From Psychrobacter glacincola (lineage in GTDB: Bacteria; Pseudomonadota; Gammaproteobacteria; Pseudomonadales; Moraxellaceae), in assembly GCA_001411745.2 (NCBI GenBank), contig LIQB01000001.1:1-64000 (forward strand): 64,000 nucleotides of DNA, given 5' to 3'. Made by a program: the position numbers and the translations under genes. The notes beneath the pieces were generated by a model, which worked only from the letters and a program-made list of their open reading frames with translations, ran no database searches and had not been told where the DNA came from. Below are positions 29,561-38,174 of this stretch, piece by piece. Within the stretch, counting starts at the first letter, position 1. Each line of letters begins with the position of its first letter.

Positions 29561-29719
29561 AGTGTTAACATATCAAGCAGTTGAAAGGATTTTCCATACT
29601 ATCCTGTAATTGTCATAAACAGAAGAAAATGATTTAACTATCAAGTATCTTTATTGTCAAAGAAAGGCGCTATCCTTTAATATCAATACTTGCATATTAA
29701 TAACTATCCTCCAAAATAC

Positions 29720-29750
29720 AAAATCCCAAGCCATGACTTGGGATTTTTTT
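29720..29750 (-). terminator. Terminator downstream of phoX
   Basis: AAATCCCAAG and CTTGGGATTT pair around six bases. A T-run follows on the plus strand and an ATTTTGTATTTT tract on the minus strand. It lies 39 bases past the phoX stop. The same TCCCAAG/CTTGGGA stem recurs at 32161-32192. Confidence 0.7.
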
Positions 29751-29788
29751 GTTGAGAAAGACACATCATTACTCATGCAAATGTCTAA

Positions 29789-31990
29789 CTAGACAAACGA
29801 CTCTGCCAGTATGACGTCGCCATCTTCACGCGTAATCATCACGGTCGCTGAGCGCGGCGTACTGCCTCCAGCAATAGCACCCCAAGTATTACCCGGATGC
29901 TGAATATTGATAAATAAGGTTTTAAAGTCAGGAACCATAGTAATACCTGTGACTTCACAGCCTTCAGGACCGACAAAAAAACGTTTGATATTGTCATTAC
30001 TAGCAGGTATGCCGACTCGTGTTTGTTGTCCTGCTGAGGTCGTTATGGCTGTCCCATCACTGACTTTACCCGGCAGCGCCGCCAGTAACATACAGCTGCT
30101 GGTATCGGTATAAGCGCCATCATCGGTCTGAATCCATAATACGCCACGCGGATCGAAGTACAAACCATCGGGAGAAGACAAATCATTGCTATCATTTAAC
30201 TGTGACAAATTTTCTGCGGCCAGATCATAAGGCGTGGCAAACAAATAAATGTCCCACTCAAAACTCATGGCCGCATGATCGCCACCTGCTTCTGCCCAGC
30301 GAATGATATGACCGTTGTCATTACCTGCCGCTTTTTCACCTGCCTGATAGCTACGCGGATTAGAGGCTGACACAGGTTGATCCTCACGTACGCCGCGATA
30401 TTTATTATTAGTCAATGTGACGTACACCTCACCAGTCATAGGGCTAACCGACACCCACTCTGGTCGATCCATTTTGGTTGCACCGACCACATCTGCTGCG
30501 GCACGAGCAAAAACCAGAACCCCATCTTGCCCATTAAAAGGCAATACCGTATTGGAGGCATCCAGTCCGTTTTGACTATGGACGAGTGCTTTCCATTCAC
30601 CGCTGCCATCTTCATTAAAGATAGCAACATAGAGCGTGCCATCATTCAAATACTTATCGCCCGCTTTTAAGCCACCGCCGATATCACTATTTGACCATGT
30701 GGCTTTGGAGACAAACTTATAAATATATTCGCCGCGAGCATCATCGCCCATATAAAAGACCACCGGTTTGCCTTGTTCAACCGGGGCATAAGCACAGTTT
30801 TCATGGGCAAAACGTCCCAGTGCCGTACGTTTTTGCGGCATAGAGTTTTGGTCAAAAGGGTCAATTTCGGTGATATAGCCAAAGGTATTAAAGCCATTAC
30901 GATAATCGTCAGCAGCACTGGTACCGACGGCGGTCATATCCCAGCGCGAAAATTCATCGGCTATCTTGGCATCTTTGGCTTCAGGTGTGTGCCACAGATA
31001 CTCCCAACCTGGGAAATCCTCTGTTGCACCGTAGCGCTCGCGGCCATAGTTTTGCCCATCACTTAATTGGCTAGCATCTTGCCCACGGGCGAATACCCCT
31101 AAAAAGTTCTCTTCGGTGGTCAGATAGGTGCCCCAAGGTGACAAACCTGCACCGCAGTTATTATTGATGCCGCGCGTCTGAAAGCCTGTCGGATCAAACT
31201 TAGTCTTGACCAAATCAGAGCCAGCAACGGGCCCTGTCAACTGCGCCGTACTACTACTCGTGAGACGGCGATTATATTTCGAATCAGCCACCATCTCATA
31301 ACCCTTACCATCAGCGCGGCGTTTCATCTCGACCACCGCTACCCCATGGCAATTAACCTCCCTACGCACGTCACTCGCGAGGCGACGATTTTTAAAGATG
31401 GGAGCAGCATTATCATCTTGGGTCACATAGTAGCCAAACGGACTCAATTCGTTACTATTCACGTATTCATGATTCATCACTAGCAGCCCATTCTCTGCCG
31501 CTTTGGCATCATAAGCGCCGCCCTTTTTACCAAAGAACCACATGCCATCATGGTTATCACCCATGCGCCACTCGAATGATTCTGCCGACTGCTCTCGGTT
31601 GTCTTTCCAATCATCGATACCCGATATCAGCGGCGTACCAAGTGGTAATATCATCTCGGCTTTATAGCCTGCTGCCACACTCATCGTTTCGGCAGTTGAA
31701 TGCGCCACTGCCGTAAACTTCAAAGTTTCGGGACGTTTGAGATCGCCCTGTGCAGGGATAGCCGCGTTATTATCAGTATTCTTGATAGGACTGCTGTCAT
31801 CATCATCGCTACAGCCAACCAAAGGTAGCGCCCCAAAAAAAGCCGCCGCCGTCAATCCTGTGCCACCCTTTAGGATACTACGACGATTTAAACGACGACT
31901 AATAATGGTTTGAAAATCGATATTGTCAGTCGGATTAGAATCTTCAACGACTTCATGGGCAAGTGGTTGTTTATTATTCAATAATGTCAT
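29789..31990 (-). CDS. phoX: PhoX family alkaline phosphatase, Tat-exported lipoprotein
   Basis: A calcium/iron-dependent phosphomonoesterase of the DUF839 family that releases phosphate from organic esters outside the cytoplasm. The 733-residue precursor has a twin-arginine signal NRRSILKGG (Arg36-Arg37). A hydrophobic stretch ends in LVGC, so Cys60 is probably lipidated after Tat export. Family segments include GLLVMNHEYVNSNELSPFGY and HGVAVVEMKR. Further on are LSPWGTYLTTEENFLGVF and a C-terminal PSP-like SSPDGLYFDPRGVLWIQTDDG. Upstream is a PhoB-box array (32096-32135), so expression under phosphate starvation is strongly indicated. Monocistronic, with its own terminator. Confidence 0.9.
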   Translation of the reverse strand: MTLLNNKQPLAHEVVEDSNPTDNIDFQTIISRRLNRRSILKGGTGLTAAAFFGALPLVGCSDDDDSSPIKNTDNNAAIPAQGDLKRPETLKFTAVAHSTAETMSVAAGYKAEMILPLGTPLISGIDDWKDNREQSAESFEWRMGDNHDGMWFFGKKGGAYDAKAAENGLLVMNHEYVNSNELSPFGYYVTQDDNAAPIFKNRRLASDVRREVNCHGVAVVEMKRRADGKGYEMVADSKYNRRLTSSSTAQLTGPVAGSDLVKTKFDPTGFQTRGINNNCGAGLSPWGTYLTTEENFLGVFARGQDASQLSDGQNYGRERYGATEDFPGWEYLWHTPEAKDAKIADEFSRWDMTAVGTSAADDYRNGFNTFGYITEIDPFDQNSMPQKRTALGRFAHENCAYAPVEQGKPVVFYMGDDARGEYIYKFVSKATWSNSDIGGGLKAGDKYLNDGTLYVAIFNEDGSGEWKALVHSQNGLDASNTVLPFNGQDGVLVFARAAADVVGATKMDRPEWVSVSPMTGEVYVTLTNNKYRGVREDQPVSASNPRSYQAGEKAAGNDNGHIIRWAEAGGDHAAMSFEWDIYLFATPYDLAAENLSQLNDSNDLSSPDGLYFDPRGVLWIQTDDGAYTDTSSCMLLAALPGKVSDGTAITTSAGQQTRVGIPASNDNIKRFFVGPEGCEVTGITMVPDFKTLFINIQHPGNTWGAIAGGSTPRSATVMITREDGDVILAESFV

Positions 31991-32095
31991 TATCAGTCAC
32001 CTTGCTGTTAGGCTAGATTGGCAGAAAAGAGTTGCTAGCGGCTTTATAGTTACCGCCATCAAAATACGAATTCCGCTTAAGTCTACCGAGAGTTT

Positions 32096-32135
32096 ATGAC
32101 AGAACGTTGAAACATAGATGACAGTCTCATGACAG
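32096..32135 (-). promoter_or_regulatory. Pho box array upstream of phoX
   Basis: Read on the minus strand, CTGTCAT occurs at 32135-32129, 32124-32118 and 32102-32096. The first two are separated by four bases (a full 18-bp Pho box). The third lies two 11-bp periods further on. The position between (32113-32107, GTTTCAA) keeps only part of the motif. A TAGACT about 12 bases beyond could be the -10. This is a direct sequence match to the known PhoB half-site. Confidence 0.88.
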
Positions 32136-32160
32136 CACTTTGTGAGCACCTCATAAAACG

Positions 32161-32192
32161 AAAAAATCCCAAGCGTTAACTTGGGATTTTTT
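32161..32192 (-). terminator. Terminator downstream of the FAH-family gene
   Basis: AAAAAATCCCAAG and CTTGGGATTTTTT pair around six bases. It lies 51 bases past the stop at 32243 and is bidirectional in form. Confidence 0.8.
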
Positions 32193-32242
32193 GATGGCGT
32201 CGCTGCATTTGACGACTGATAAAATAGTGCTGCTATAAAAAC

Positions 32243-32959
32243 TTATTGAACCTGCGCCTGCCATTCATGGGCACCGAGCTTCAATTTTAACGCATCGCCT
32301 GCTTGTAATATGCCAACGCCGCTCGGCGTTCCAGTCATAATCACATCACCTGCTTGTAAGCTAAAGGCATGGCTAATCTCTGCCAGTAATTCATAAACTG
32401 GAAATAGCATCAAGGTACTATCACCATCTTGCTTCAGCTCATCATTGATATAAAGCTGATATTCGACATGACTAAAATCGCCAAACGCTTGCGGATCAAT
32501 CCAATCAGCAAGTACACAGGCACCATCGAAACACTTAGCACGCTCCCATGGATGACCTTTTTCTTTGAGCTTACTTTGCAAGTCACGTAGGGTCAAATCA
32601 AGCCCCAAGGTCACGCCACCTATCGCTTGCTGTGCTTGTTCAAGCGTGGCTGCCGATAAGTCTGCTGCTAATTGCACACACAGCTCAGCTTCATAATGGG
32701 TTTCACCATATATCGCTGGATTGGGACGGACGATATCATGACGCACACTGACCACTGACGATGCTGGTTTCATAAATAAGATGGGTGATTTTGGTATCTC
32801 ATTGCCAAGCTCGCGGGCGTGTTCCGCATAGTTACGGCCGACACAGACCACCTTGCCGATGGATGCACGTACGCTATCGTTAACCATTGCAATGCTCGCG
32901 TCATCATTAACACTGGCAGCAATCGCATTGATTAAAGACATATGGGGTGATTGGCTCAT
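32243..32959 (-). CDS. Fumarylacetoacetate hydrolase family protein
   Basis: An FAH-fold hydrolase or isomerase. The N-terminal part of the core reads GKVVCVGRNYAEHARELGNE and SPILFMKPASSV. The metal-site region HYEAELCVQLA follows, and TLRDLQSKLKEKGHPWERAKCFDGACVLADW and GDVIMTGTPSGVG complete the family pattern. Members act on 2-oxo acids such as acylpyruvates or oxaloacetate, and the short C-terminal-only architecture (238 residues) resembles YcgM/FAHD1-type acylpyruvases. The substrate is not determined by context. I use the ATG at 32959; a GTG nine bases earlier is possible. Confidence 0.88.
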   Translation of the reverse strand: MSQSPHMSLINAIAASVNDDASIAMVNDSVRASIGKVVCVGRNYAEHARELGNEIPKSPILFMKPASSVVSVRHDIVRPNPAIYGETHYEAELCVQLAADLSAATLEQAQQAIGGVTLGLDLTLRDLQSKLKEKGHPWERAKCFDGACVLADWIDPQAFGDFSHVEYQLYINDELKQDGDSTLMLFPVYELLAEISHAFSLQAGDVIMTGTPSGVGILQAGDALKLKLGAHEWQAQVQ

Positions 32960-33088
32960 ACTAGGCACTCACAGCAGATTATTGATAGGTTTATCATACA
33001 TACTGCACTATCTGTCGTTATTTTTCTAGGGCTTATCTTCATTTTAAAAATAGCTATAAAAATGAGATAAATAGCAGTTAAACAAAAT

Positions 33089-33124
33089 AATAGCGGGTTA
33101 ATATTGAGATATTAACCCGCTATT
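33089..33124 (-). terminator. Strong hairpin downstream of the ABC permease pair
   Basis: AATAGCGGGTTAATAT and ATATTAACCCGCTATT form a 16-bp perfect stem with a four-base loop. ATTTTG follows on the minus strand. It lies 36 bases past the permease stop at 33160. Confidence 0.75.
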
Positions 33125-33159
33125 TCATTGATTTTTTAGCATTATTTTGAGCCAAACCA

Positions 33160-33885
33160 TTAAGGTATGGTGTTGGTCATTACATCAGGCGGTACATAGC
33201 TTGTATGGCGGTTCATTCTTTTTTCAAACAACCTAAAGCTAAACAGAATCACCCATGATAATAGAAGGTAAATAATACCAGCAGCAAAGAACAGCTCCAT
33301 CAAGGTATAAGTTCGCGCACTAATGGTTCGAGCGACACCCGTGATATCCATCAAAGCGATGGTTGACGCAAGCGCACTGCCTTTTAGCATAAAGATCACT
33401 TCATTGCTATAAGCTGGAATGACAATACCAAAGGCACGGGGTAAGGTAATACGCGTAAGCTTCTGCCATTTCGACATACCGATAGCGTCAGCTGCTTCGA
33501 GCTCACCAACAGGAATGGTCTGAATCGCACCGCGAATGATCTCTGCCAAATAAGCACTGGTATTCATGGTAAAGGCAATGATGGCACACCAATACGCCTG
33601 ACTGAGCACAGGTTCCCATAAGAACGAATTCCGTATAGCCTCAAACTGTCCTAGACCATAATAAATCAAAAATATCTGTACCAGCAGCGGCGTGCCACGG
33701 AAGAAGAAGATATAAGAAAATGGTAGTATCTGCACCAGCCAGTTTTTTGACAAGCGTAACTGGGCTAAAACCAAACCAAAAAATAGACCGATAATACCTG
33801 AGATAACCACCAGCTGTACGGTCAATACTGCCCCGTTTAATAAATCAGGAATACTATCAAAAATAACCTGCCAATTCCAATCCAT
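33160..33885 (-). CDS. Basic/polar amino-acid ABC transporter permease (HisM/ArtM-like)
   Basis: A 241-residue inner-membrane permease with five or so spans. Its EAA loop is EIIRGAIQTIPVGELEAADAIGMSKWQK, and ALMDITGVARTISARTYTLMELF is typical of arginine/histidine/octopine-type permeases. It begins 12 bases after the partner permease at 33898, so the two are co-transcribed. The ATPase and binding-protein genes lie 0.5-5 kb upstream on the same strand. Specificity (arginine, lysine, histidine or ornithine) cannot be told from sequence alone. Confidence 0.85.
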   Translation of the reverse strand: MDWNWQVIFDSIPDLLNGAVLTVQLVVISGIIGLFFGLVLAQLRLSKNWLVQILPFSYIFFFRGTPLLVQIFLIYYGLGQFEAIRNSFLWEPVLSQAYWCAIIAFTMNTSAYLAEIIRGAIQTIPVGELEAADAIGMSKWQKLTRITLPRAFGIVIPAYSNEVIFMLKGSALASTIALMDITGVARTISARTYTLMELFFAAGIIYLLLSWVILFSFRLFEKRMNRHTSYVPPDVMTNTIP

Positions 33886-33897
33886 AGTATCTCTCCT

Positions 33898-34632
33898 CTA
33901 TCCTATGGTCGATTGACGGTGGGTTGACTGACGGCTCAGCTTTTTAGCGTAGCGTGCCGCTGGATTGGCGCGCCATTCGAGCCACATCATAAAACCAGTA
34001 ATCAACATGGTTAAACCCAGATAAATAATCGCCGCTGCCATATAAAAAGTAAATGGCTGCTGCGTTGATTGGGCGGCACGTGACGCCTGATACATGATGT
34101 CTTTGAGACCCACGACCGATACCAATGCGGTATCTTTGAGCAACACCAAAAACAAATTGCCCAATCCTGGCAACGCAATCTGCCAAACTTGTGGCAAAGT
34201 AATGCGATAAAACGTCTGAAAAGGACGCATACCAATCGCTTGCGCCGCCTCCTTCTGCCCTATCGGAATCTCTTGGATCGACATGCGAAAAATTTCAGTC
34301 GCATAAGCGCCAAACGCGATAGACAATGCCATCACGCCGCCCCAAAAGGCACTGATCTCAACATATTCGTTATAGCCGAATTTCTTGAGAATCGTCATCA
34401 GCAGCATAGAGCCACCGTAATAAATAAACAGTACCAATAGCAACTCTGGAATACCGCGCATTGTCGCCGTATATACAGTCGCAATTTTACGCAGCAGCCA
34501 GACGTTGGACAGCTTAGCTGTGGCACCGAGCAGCCCTAAAGCCATGCCGATGACTAAACTGGTCATGGCAAGCTTGATGGTGACGGTAGCGCCGCTCAGT
34601 AGTAGCGCGCCAAATCCTTGTAAATCAAACAC
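33898..34632 (-). CDS. Basic/polar amino-acid ABC transporter permease (HisQ/ArtQ-like)
   Basis: Partner of the permease at 33160. In its 244 residues the N-terminal GFGALLLSGATVTIKLAMTS and the EAA loop EIFRMSIQEIPIGQKEAAQAIGMRPFQT fit HisQ/ArtQ subunits. So does LVSVVGLKDIMYQASRAAQSTQQPF near the C-terminus. A terminator (34975-35008) and a 457-base gap lie between it and the nearest binding-protein gene, so the permease pair probably has its own promoter. Confidence 0.85.
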   Translation of the reverse strand: MFDLQGFGALLLSGATVTIKLAMTSLVIGMALGLLGATAKLSNVWLLRKIATVYTATMRGIPELLLVLFIYYGGSMLLMTILKKFGYNEYVEISAFWGGVMALSIAFGAYATEIFRMSIQEIPIGQKEAAQAIGMRPFQTFYRITLPQVWQIALPGLGNLFLVLLKDTALVSVVGLKDIMYQASRAAQSTQQPFTFYMAAAIIYLGLTMLITGFMMWLEWRANPAARYAKKLSRQSTHRQSTIG

Positions 34633-34656
34633 AATTATCCACTCAGTCTCTTTATA

Positions 34657-34857
34657 TTAGCAATTTGCAAAATATGAGTTAAAAGAATCAGCATCAATCG
34701 CTGAGCGCTGCTGATAAGCGTATTTTATACCAAATAGACCTTGGTGCTTTGCGTCATAGATCGACGTCAAATCAATACGATTATTGCGGCGGAAATTGAC
34801 ACAGTAGAAATGAGCGCTGATTTTATCATATTCGCTGCCAGCTATGTTAATACTCAC
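34657..34857 (-). pseudogene. Possible C-terminal remnant of a surface-adhesin-E-like protein
   Basis: A 66-codon frame with GTG start and no clear ribosome site. The segment FYCVNFRRNNRIDLTSIYDA and the ending DSFNSYFANC resemble the C-terminal half of small secreted proteins of the surface-adhesin-E type: a Cys strand, an R-x-L-x-x-x-x-Y strand and a final D-S-x-x-x-x-x-x-C. In-frame stops lie just upstream and no signal peptide remains, so it looks truncated. This is pattern recognition only; it could also be a chance frame. Confidence 0.3.
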
Positions 34858-34974
34858 ACGTAAAAGCAGTGCTTAAATAGACGCTTATCTTCTTAAAAAC
34901 ACATTAGATTAGTCATATTTTTACAAACCGAACAGTCAATATCATAAGACCGAACTATTTTTTATAAAAAACAA

Positions 34975-35008
34975 AAAAAGGATATCGCTATTAAAGCAAT
35001 ACCCTTCC
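34975..35008 (-). terminator. Terminator after the binding-protein genes
   Basis: On the minus strand AAGGGTATTGCT pairs with AGCGATATCCTT and is followed by TTTTTTTGTTTTTT. It is a classical Rho-independent terminator about 80 bases past the stop at 35090. Confidence 0.8.
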
Positions 35009-35089
35009 TATGGAATGGAATTCAAATTAACCTATTAAAATCACTACTCTCACGGTTACGATGCAACAGTGCTAAATGTATTTGAAGAC

Positions 35090-36001
35090 TTATTCAGCAG
35101 GTTTTTCTGTCGGCTCAGTAGTGACCATTGAGCTTGACGCTGGAATCGCAAAATATTTTTGATTGATTTTATCGTAAGTGCCATCCGCTTCAATATTGAC
35201 CAATGACTTATTAATTTTTGCTTGCAATGCATCGCCTGGACGCACCGCGATGGCAAAATTATCATTGATGTCAATCTCTTGACCTTTGAGCGCATACTGA
35301 CTGCCGGAGGTGGAGCCAAGCCATTCTAGCGCTGGCAGCTTATCAGACACCATCGCATCGACACGATTCGAACCCAAATCCAAAAACGCATTACTTAGCG
35401 TGTCATAAAGCTTCATGTCAGCATTTGGATAAACCTTTTCTAACCACTGCGAAGAAATGGTCGAGCGCTGAGCGGCAATAGAATGCGCATTGATATCATC
35501 GCTATTGCTAGGATCGAAGCTGCTGTTTTTTTTGGCCAAAAACACCAAGGTATTGCTAAAGTACGGCTCTGTAAAGCTGACTTGTTGCTCACGCTCAGGC
35601 GTCACCGACATGGCAGCCACAATCGCATCGTACTTACCCGCTTTTAGACCCGGGATAATACCGTCCCAATCTTGCGCCGTGATTTCACATGTTACCTTCA
35701 TATCGGCACAGATAGCGTTGGCAATATCAACATCAAAACCACCAAGGGTGCCATCCGCATTGGTATAGTTAAAGGGGGCATAAGCGCCTTCGGTACCAAT
35801 ACGCAACACATCACCCGTCGCTGCGGTCTCAGCGGCGTCTGGGCTGACATCATCATTTGCATCATTTTGACCATTGCTACATCCTGCTAAGGTTAAAAGC
35901 GCCGCCATCGCAAGCAAGGGCGCTGAAAAACGTCGCGCCTTGATGCCATTGATAACGGATGCGTTCGCGATTGCACGGTGTTGGTCAAAATGGTTGTTCA
36001 T
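35090..36001 (-). CDS. Amino-acid-binding lipoprotein (SBP family 3), paralogue 1
   Basis: Extracytoplasmic binding protein for a polar/basic amino-acid ABC transporter. The ATG at 36001 (MNNHFDQ) has AAGGA five bases upstream. The lipobox is LAGC (Cys41). The mature domain reads LRIGTEGAYAPFNYTNADG and GGFDVDIANAICADMKVTCE. The segment AQDWDGIIPGLKAGKYDAIVAAMSVTPEREQQVSFTEPY follows, typical of lysine/arginine/ornithine-binding proteins. It is the third of three tandem paralogues and is followed by a strong terminator. Confidence 0.87.
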   Translation of the reverse strand: MNNHFDQHRAIANASVINGIKARRFSAPLLAMAALLTLAGCSNGQNDANDDVSPDAAETAATGDVLRIGTEGAYAPFNYTNADGTLGGFDVDIANAICADMKVTCEITAQDWDGIIPGLKAGKYDAIVAAMSVTPEREQQVSFTEPYFSNTLVFLAKKNSSFDPSNSDDINAHSIAAQRSTISSQWLEKVYPNADMKLYDTLSNAFLDLGSNRVDAMVSDKLPALEWLGSTSGSQYALKGQEIDINDNFAIAVRPGDALQAKINKSLVNIEADGTYDKINQKYFAIPASSSMVTTEPTEKPAE

Positions 36002-36103
36002 GATCATCCTTGGGGTTTGTGAGTAAAATAACACTCATCTCTATGAGTGAATATCGCCATACGTGACAGCCATATCAGCCGAGCACAGAGATGAGCTATG
36101 GTA

Positions 36104-37030
36104 TTAGTTAGTCGCCGCTTCAGCTGATTCTTCTTTCACTTCAACAGCATCATCACCTTCAACCACCATCACTTCTTTTACGTCGGTGGTTGCCACGGCT
36201 TTTTGCGCAGCAGCAGTAGAGCTGGTGCCAAAATAGCTGCCTGTGATTTGGTCATAAGTACCGTTTTCTTTTAATTCAGCCAACGCTTTATTGAACTTAG
36301 CGACCAATGGATCGCCTTTACGAAGCGCGATACCCATGGCATCTTCGTCGGTGCTGATTTCTTGTCCTTTCACTTCATAGTCTTTGCCAGCATCCGTTTT
36401 TAGCCAATCGATGCCAGTGACTTTATCGGACATCATTGCCCGTACGCGACCTGAAGTCAGATCCAGATACGCATTATCTTGGGTATCATAAAGCTTGATA
36501 TCAGCATCTGTATGTTCATCCTGCAAGTACTGTGAAGCGACGGTTGAGCGCTGTGAGGCAATGGGCTGACCTTTTAATGCATCGACGCGAATGTCATCAC
36601 CTTTTTTACCGATCAAGATAATGCCGGTGTGAAAGTACGGGTCAGTGAATTCAACCACTTCTTTACGCTCAGGCGTGATCGACATACCTGCGATAATTGC
36701 ATCGAATTTTTGGGCATTTAGACCAGGAATGAGACCATCCCAATCTTGTGAGATGACTTCACATTTTGCTTTCATTTGTGCACACAGAGCGTCGACCAGC
36801 TCAATCTCATAACCAATTAACTTGCCATCAGCATCGGTATAACTGAACGGCTTATAGCTTGATTCGGTGGCAATTTTTATGTTCATAGGTGCATCGGCTG
36901 TGGTGTCAGCTGCCGCCCCATCTTCTGGCGTGGCGCTATTATTACAACCAGCCAGCATAAGCATCGCGGCACTTAATGGCGCAAGCCAAAGCGCCCTAGT
37001 TTTTAATGATGATGTCATTGATATTGTCAT
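36104..37030 (-). CDS. Amino-acid-binding lipoprotein (SBP family 3), paralogue 2
   Basis: Same family as its neighbours: lipobox LAGC (Cys29), IKIATESSYKPFSYTDADG, GYEIELVDALCAQMKAKCE, SQDWDGLIPGLNAQKFDAIIAGMSITPERKEVVEF. It differs in having an acidic, Val/Glu-rich C-terminal tail of about 30 residues (ending ESAEAATN) beyond the folded domain. The start at 37030 has AAGGA about ten bases upstream. It lies 32 bases after paralogue 3 and 102 before paralogue 1. Its aspartate-for-lysine type differences in the ligand-site region suggest a shifted specificity, but this is inference. Confidence 0.87.
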   Translation of the reverse strand: MTISMTSSLKTRALWLAPLSAAMLMLAGCNNSATPEDGAAADTTADAPMNIKIATESSYKPFSYTDADGKLIGYEIELVDALCAQMKAKCEVISQDWDGLIPGLNAQKFDAIIAGMSITPERKEVVEFTDPYFHTGIILIGKKGDDIRVDALKGQPIASQRSTVASQYLQDEHTDADIKLYDTQDNAYLDLTSGRVRAMMSDKVTGIDWLKTDAGKDYEVKGQEISTDEDAMGIALRKGDPLVAKFNKALAELKENGTYDQITGSYFGTSSTAAAQKAVATTDVKEVMVVEGDDAVEVKEESAEAATN

Positions 37031-37062
37031 GTTTGCTATTCCTTCATTTTTCAATCAGAAGA

Positions 37063-37860
37063 TTATTGACCAAAGTTCGCTTGCTCAAGACGTGCCAGCT
37101 CACCGTTACTACGGATTTCGCTGAGTGCTTTATTAAAGTCGTCTCTGAGTGCGTCACCTTTACGAACAGCAATGGCAATATTGTCGTCATTGTCAATTTC
37201 GTCACCAACGATACCAAAGCCTTCAGGGTTGTCTGCCAACCATGATTTGGCAGAGACTTTTTCCGCCAATACTGCATCGCTACGACCAGACTTTAGATCC
37301 AAATAAGCATTGTCATAATTGTCATACAACTGCACAGTATTGCCGTCTTTGCCTTCATAGTTATCTTGTAAATAAGCGCCAGGCGTGGTTGAACGTTGAC
37401 CACCAAGTGTCAAATTTTTGATCGCCATAGGATCAAAACTGCCTTTGGTATCGGTCAGCCAAACCATCGTATTGGCAAAGTAAGGCTCGGTAAAGTCGAC
37501 TTTTTCTTGACGCTCAGGTGTAATAGACATACCCGCAATCACTGCATCATATTTTTGTGCTAAAAGACCCGGAATAATACCATCCCAATCTTGAGCGACG
37601 ATTTCACATTTGGCTTGCATCTGTTTACACAAGGCATTGGCAACGTCAATATCGTAGCCTGCCAAGCTGCCATCAGCATTGGTGTAGTTAAAAGGAGGGT
37701 AAGCACCTTCGGTCGCGATACGAATGGTCTTGCCAGCCGTTTCTGCTGCAGTGGCGTCAGTGTTGCTATCAGTAGTTTCATTAGCCGGTTGACTACAGGC
37801 GCTCAGCATCAATGCGGCGGTAACGGTCATCGATGACCACAATAGGCGAGAATTCGACAT
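37063..37860 (-). CDS. Amino-acid-binding lipoprotein (SBP family 3), paralogue 3
   Basis: The first of the three tandem binding proteins. The start at 37860 (MSNSRLL) is preceded by AAGGA with seven bases spacing. Further upstream in-frame starts would bury the signal peptide and are rejected. The lipobox is LSAC (Cys22). The domain reads IRIATEGAYPPFNYTNADG, GYDIDVANALCKQMQAKCE and AQDWDGIIPGLLAQKYDAVIAGMSITPER. It is the shortest copy (265 residues) and has no C-terminal tail. It follows the ATPase gene by 314 bases, with a hairpin between. Confidence 0.87.
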   Translation of the reverse strand: MSNSRLLWSSMTVTAALMLSACSQPANETTDSNTDATAAETAGKTIRIATEGAYPPFNYTNADGSLAGYDIDVANALCKQMQAKCEIVAQDWDGIIPGLLAQKYDAVIAGMSITPERQEKVDFTEPYFANTMVWLTDTKGSFDPMAIKNLTLGGQRSTTPGAYLQDNYEGKDGNTVQLYDNYDNAYLDLKSGRSDAVLAEKVSAKSWLADNPEGFGIVGDEIDNDDNIAIAVRKGDALRDDFNKALSEIRSNGELARLEQANFGQ

Positions 37861-38116
37861 CATACATTCCTTAAATTCTGATGGGTTTTTAATGTAGGGT
37901 TCTGATATTTTGTTCTCTGACGTCCCTGCCAGACAAGCAATATAGATAGCAGAATACACAAGCAGCCGTCATTATCGACCACCTGTAAACCTTTTGATAA
38001 TACCTGAGTAAAATATCAAAAACAAACGTTTTACATACCGACTGTTATTAACGAGTAATAAACGGTCAACGCTGCTTACTAAGCAGTAATTTTATGCTTA
38101 AGATAAAATGACGATA

Positions 38117-38139
38117 GGGTGGTAAGAATATTACCACCC
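38117..38139. terminator. Hairpin between the ABC ATPase and binding-protein genes
   Basis: GGGTGGTAA and TTACCACCC pair around five bases. The T-run (ATTTTTG) is on the plus strand only, so on the transcribed minus strand it may attenuate or protect the RNA instead of terminating. Confidence 0.45.
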
Positions 38140-38174
38140 CATTTTTGCATATAAAACGGATACTAAATACGAGG

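Larger units (their letters stand above)
34633..35089. other. 457-base spacer in the amino-acid ABC locus
   Basis: It holds the putative gene remnant (34657-34857), an AT-rich stretch (about 34860-34970) that could carry the permease promoter, and the terminator at 34975-35008. Confidence 0.6.
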
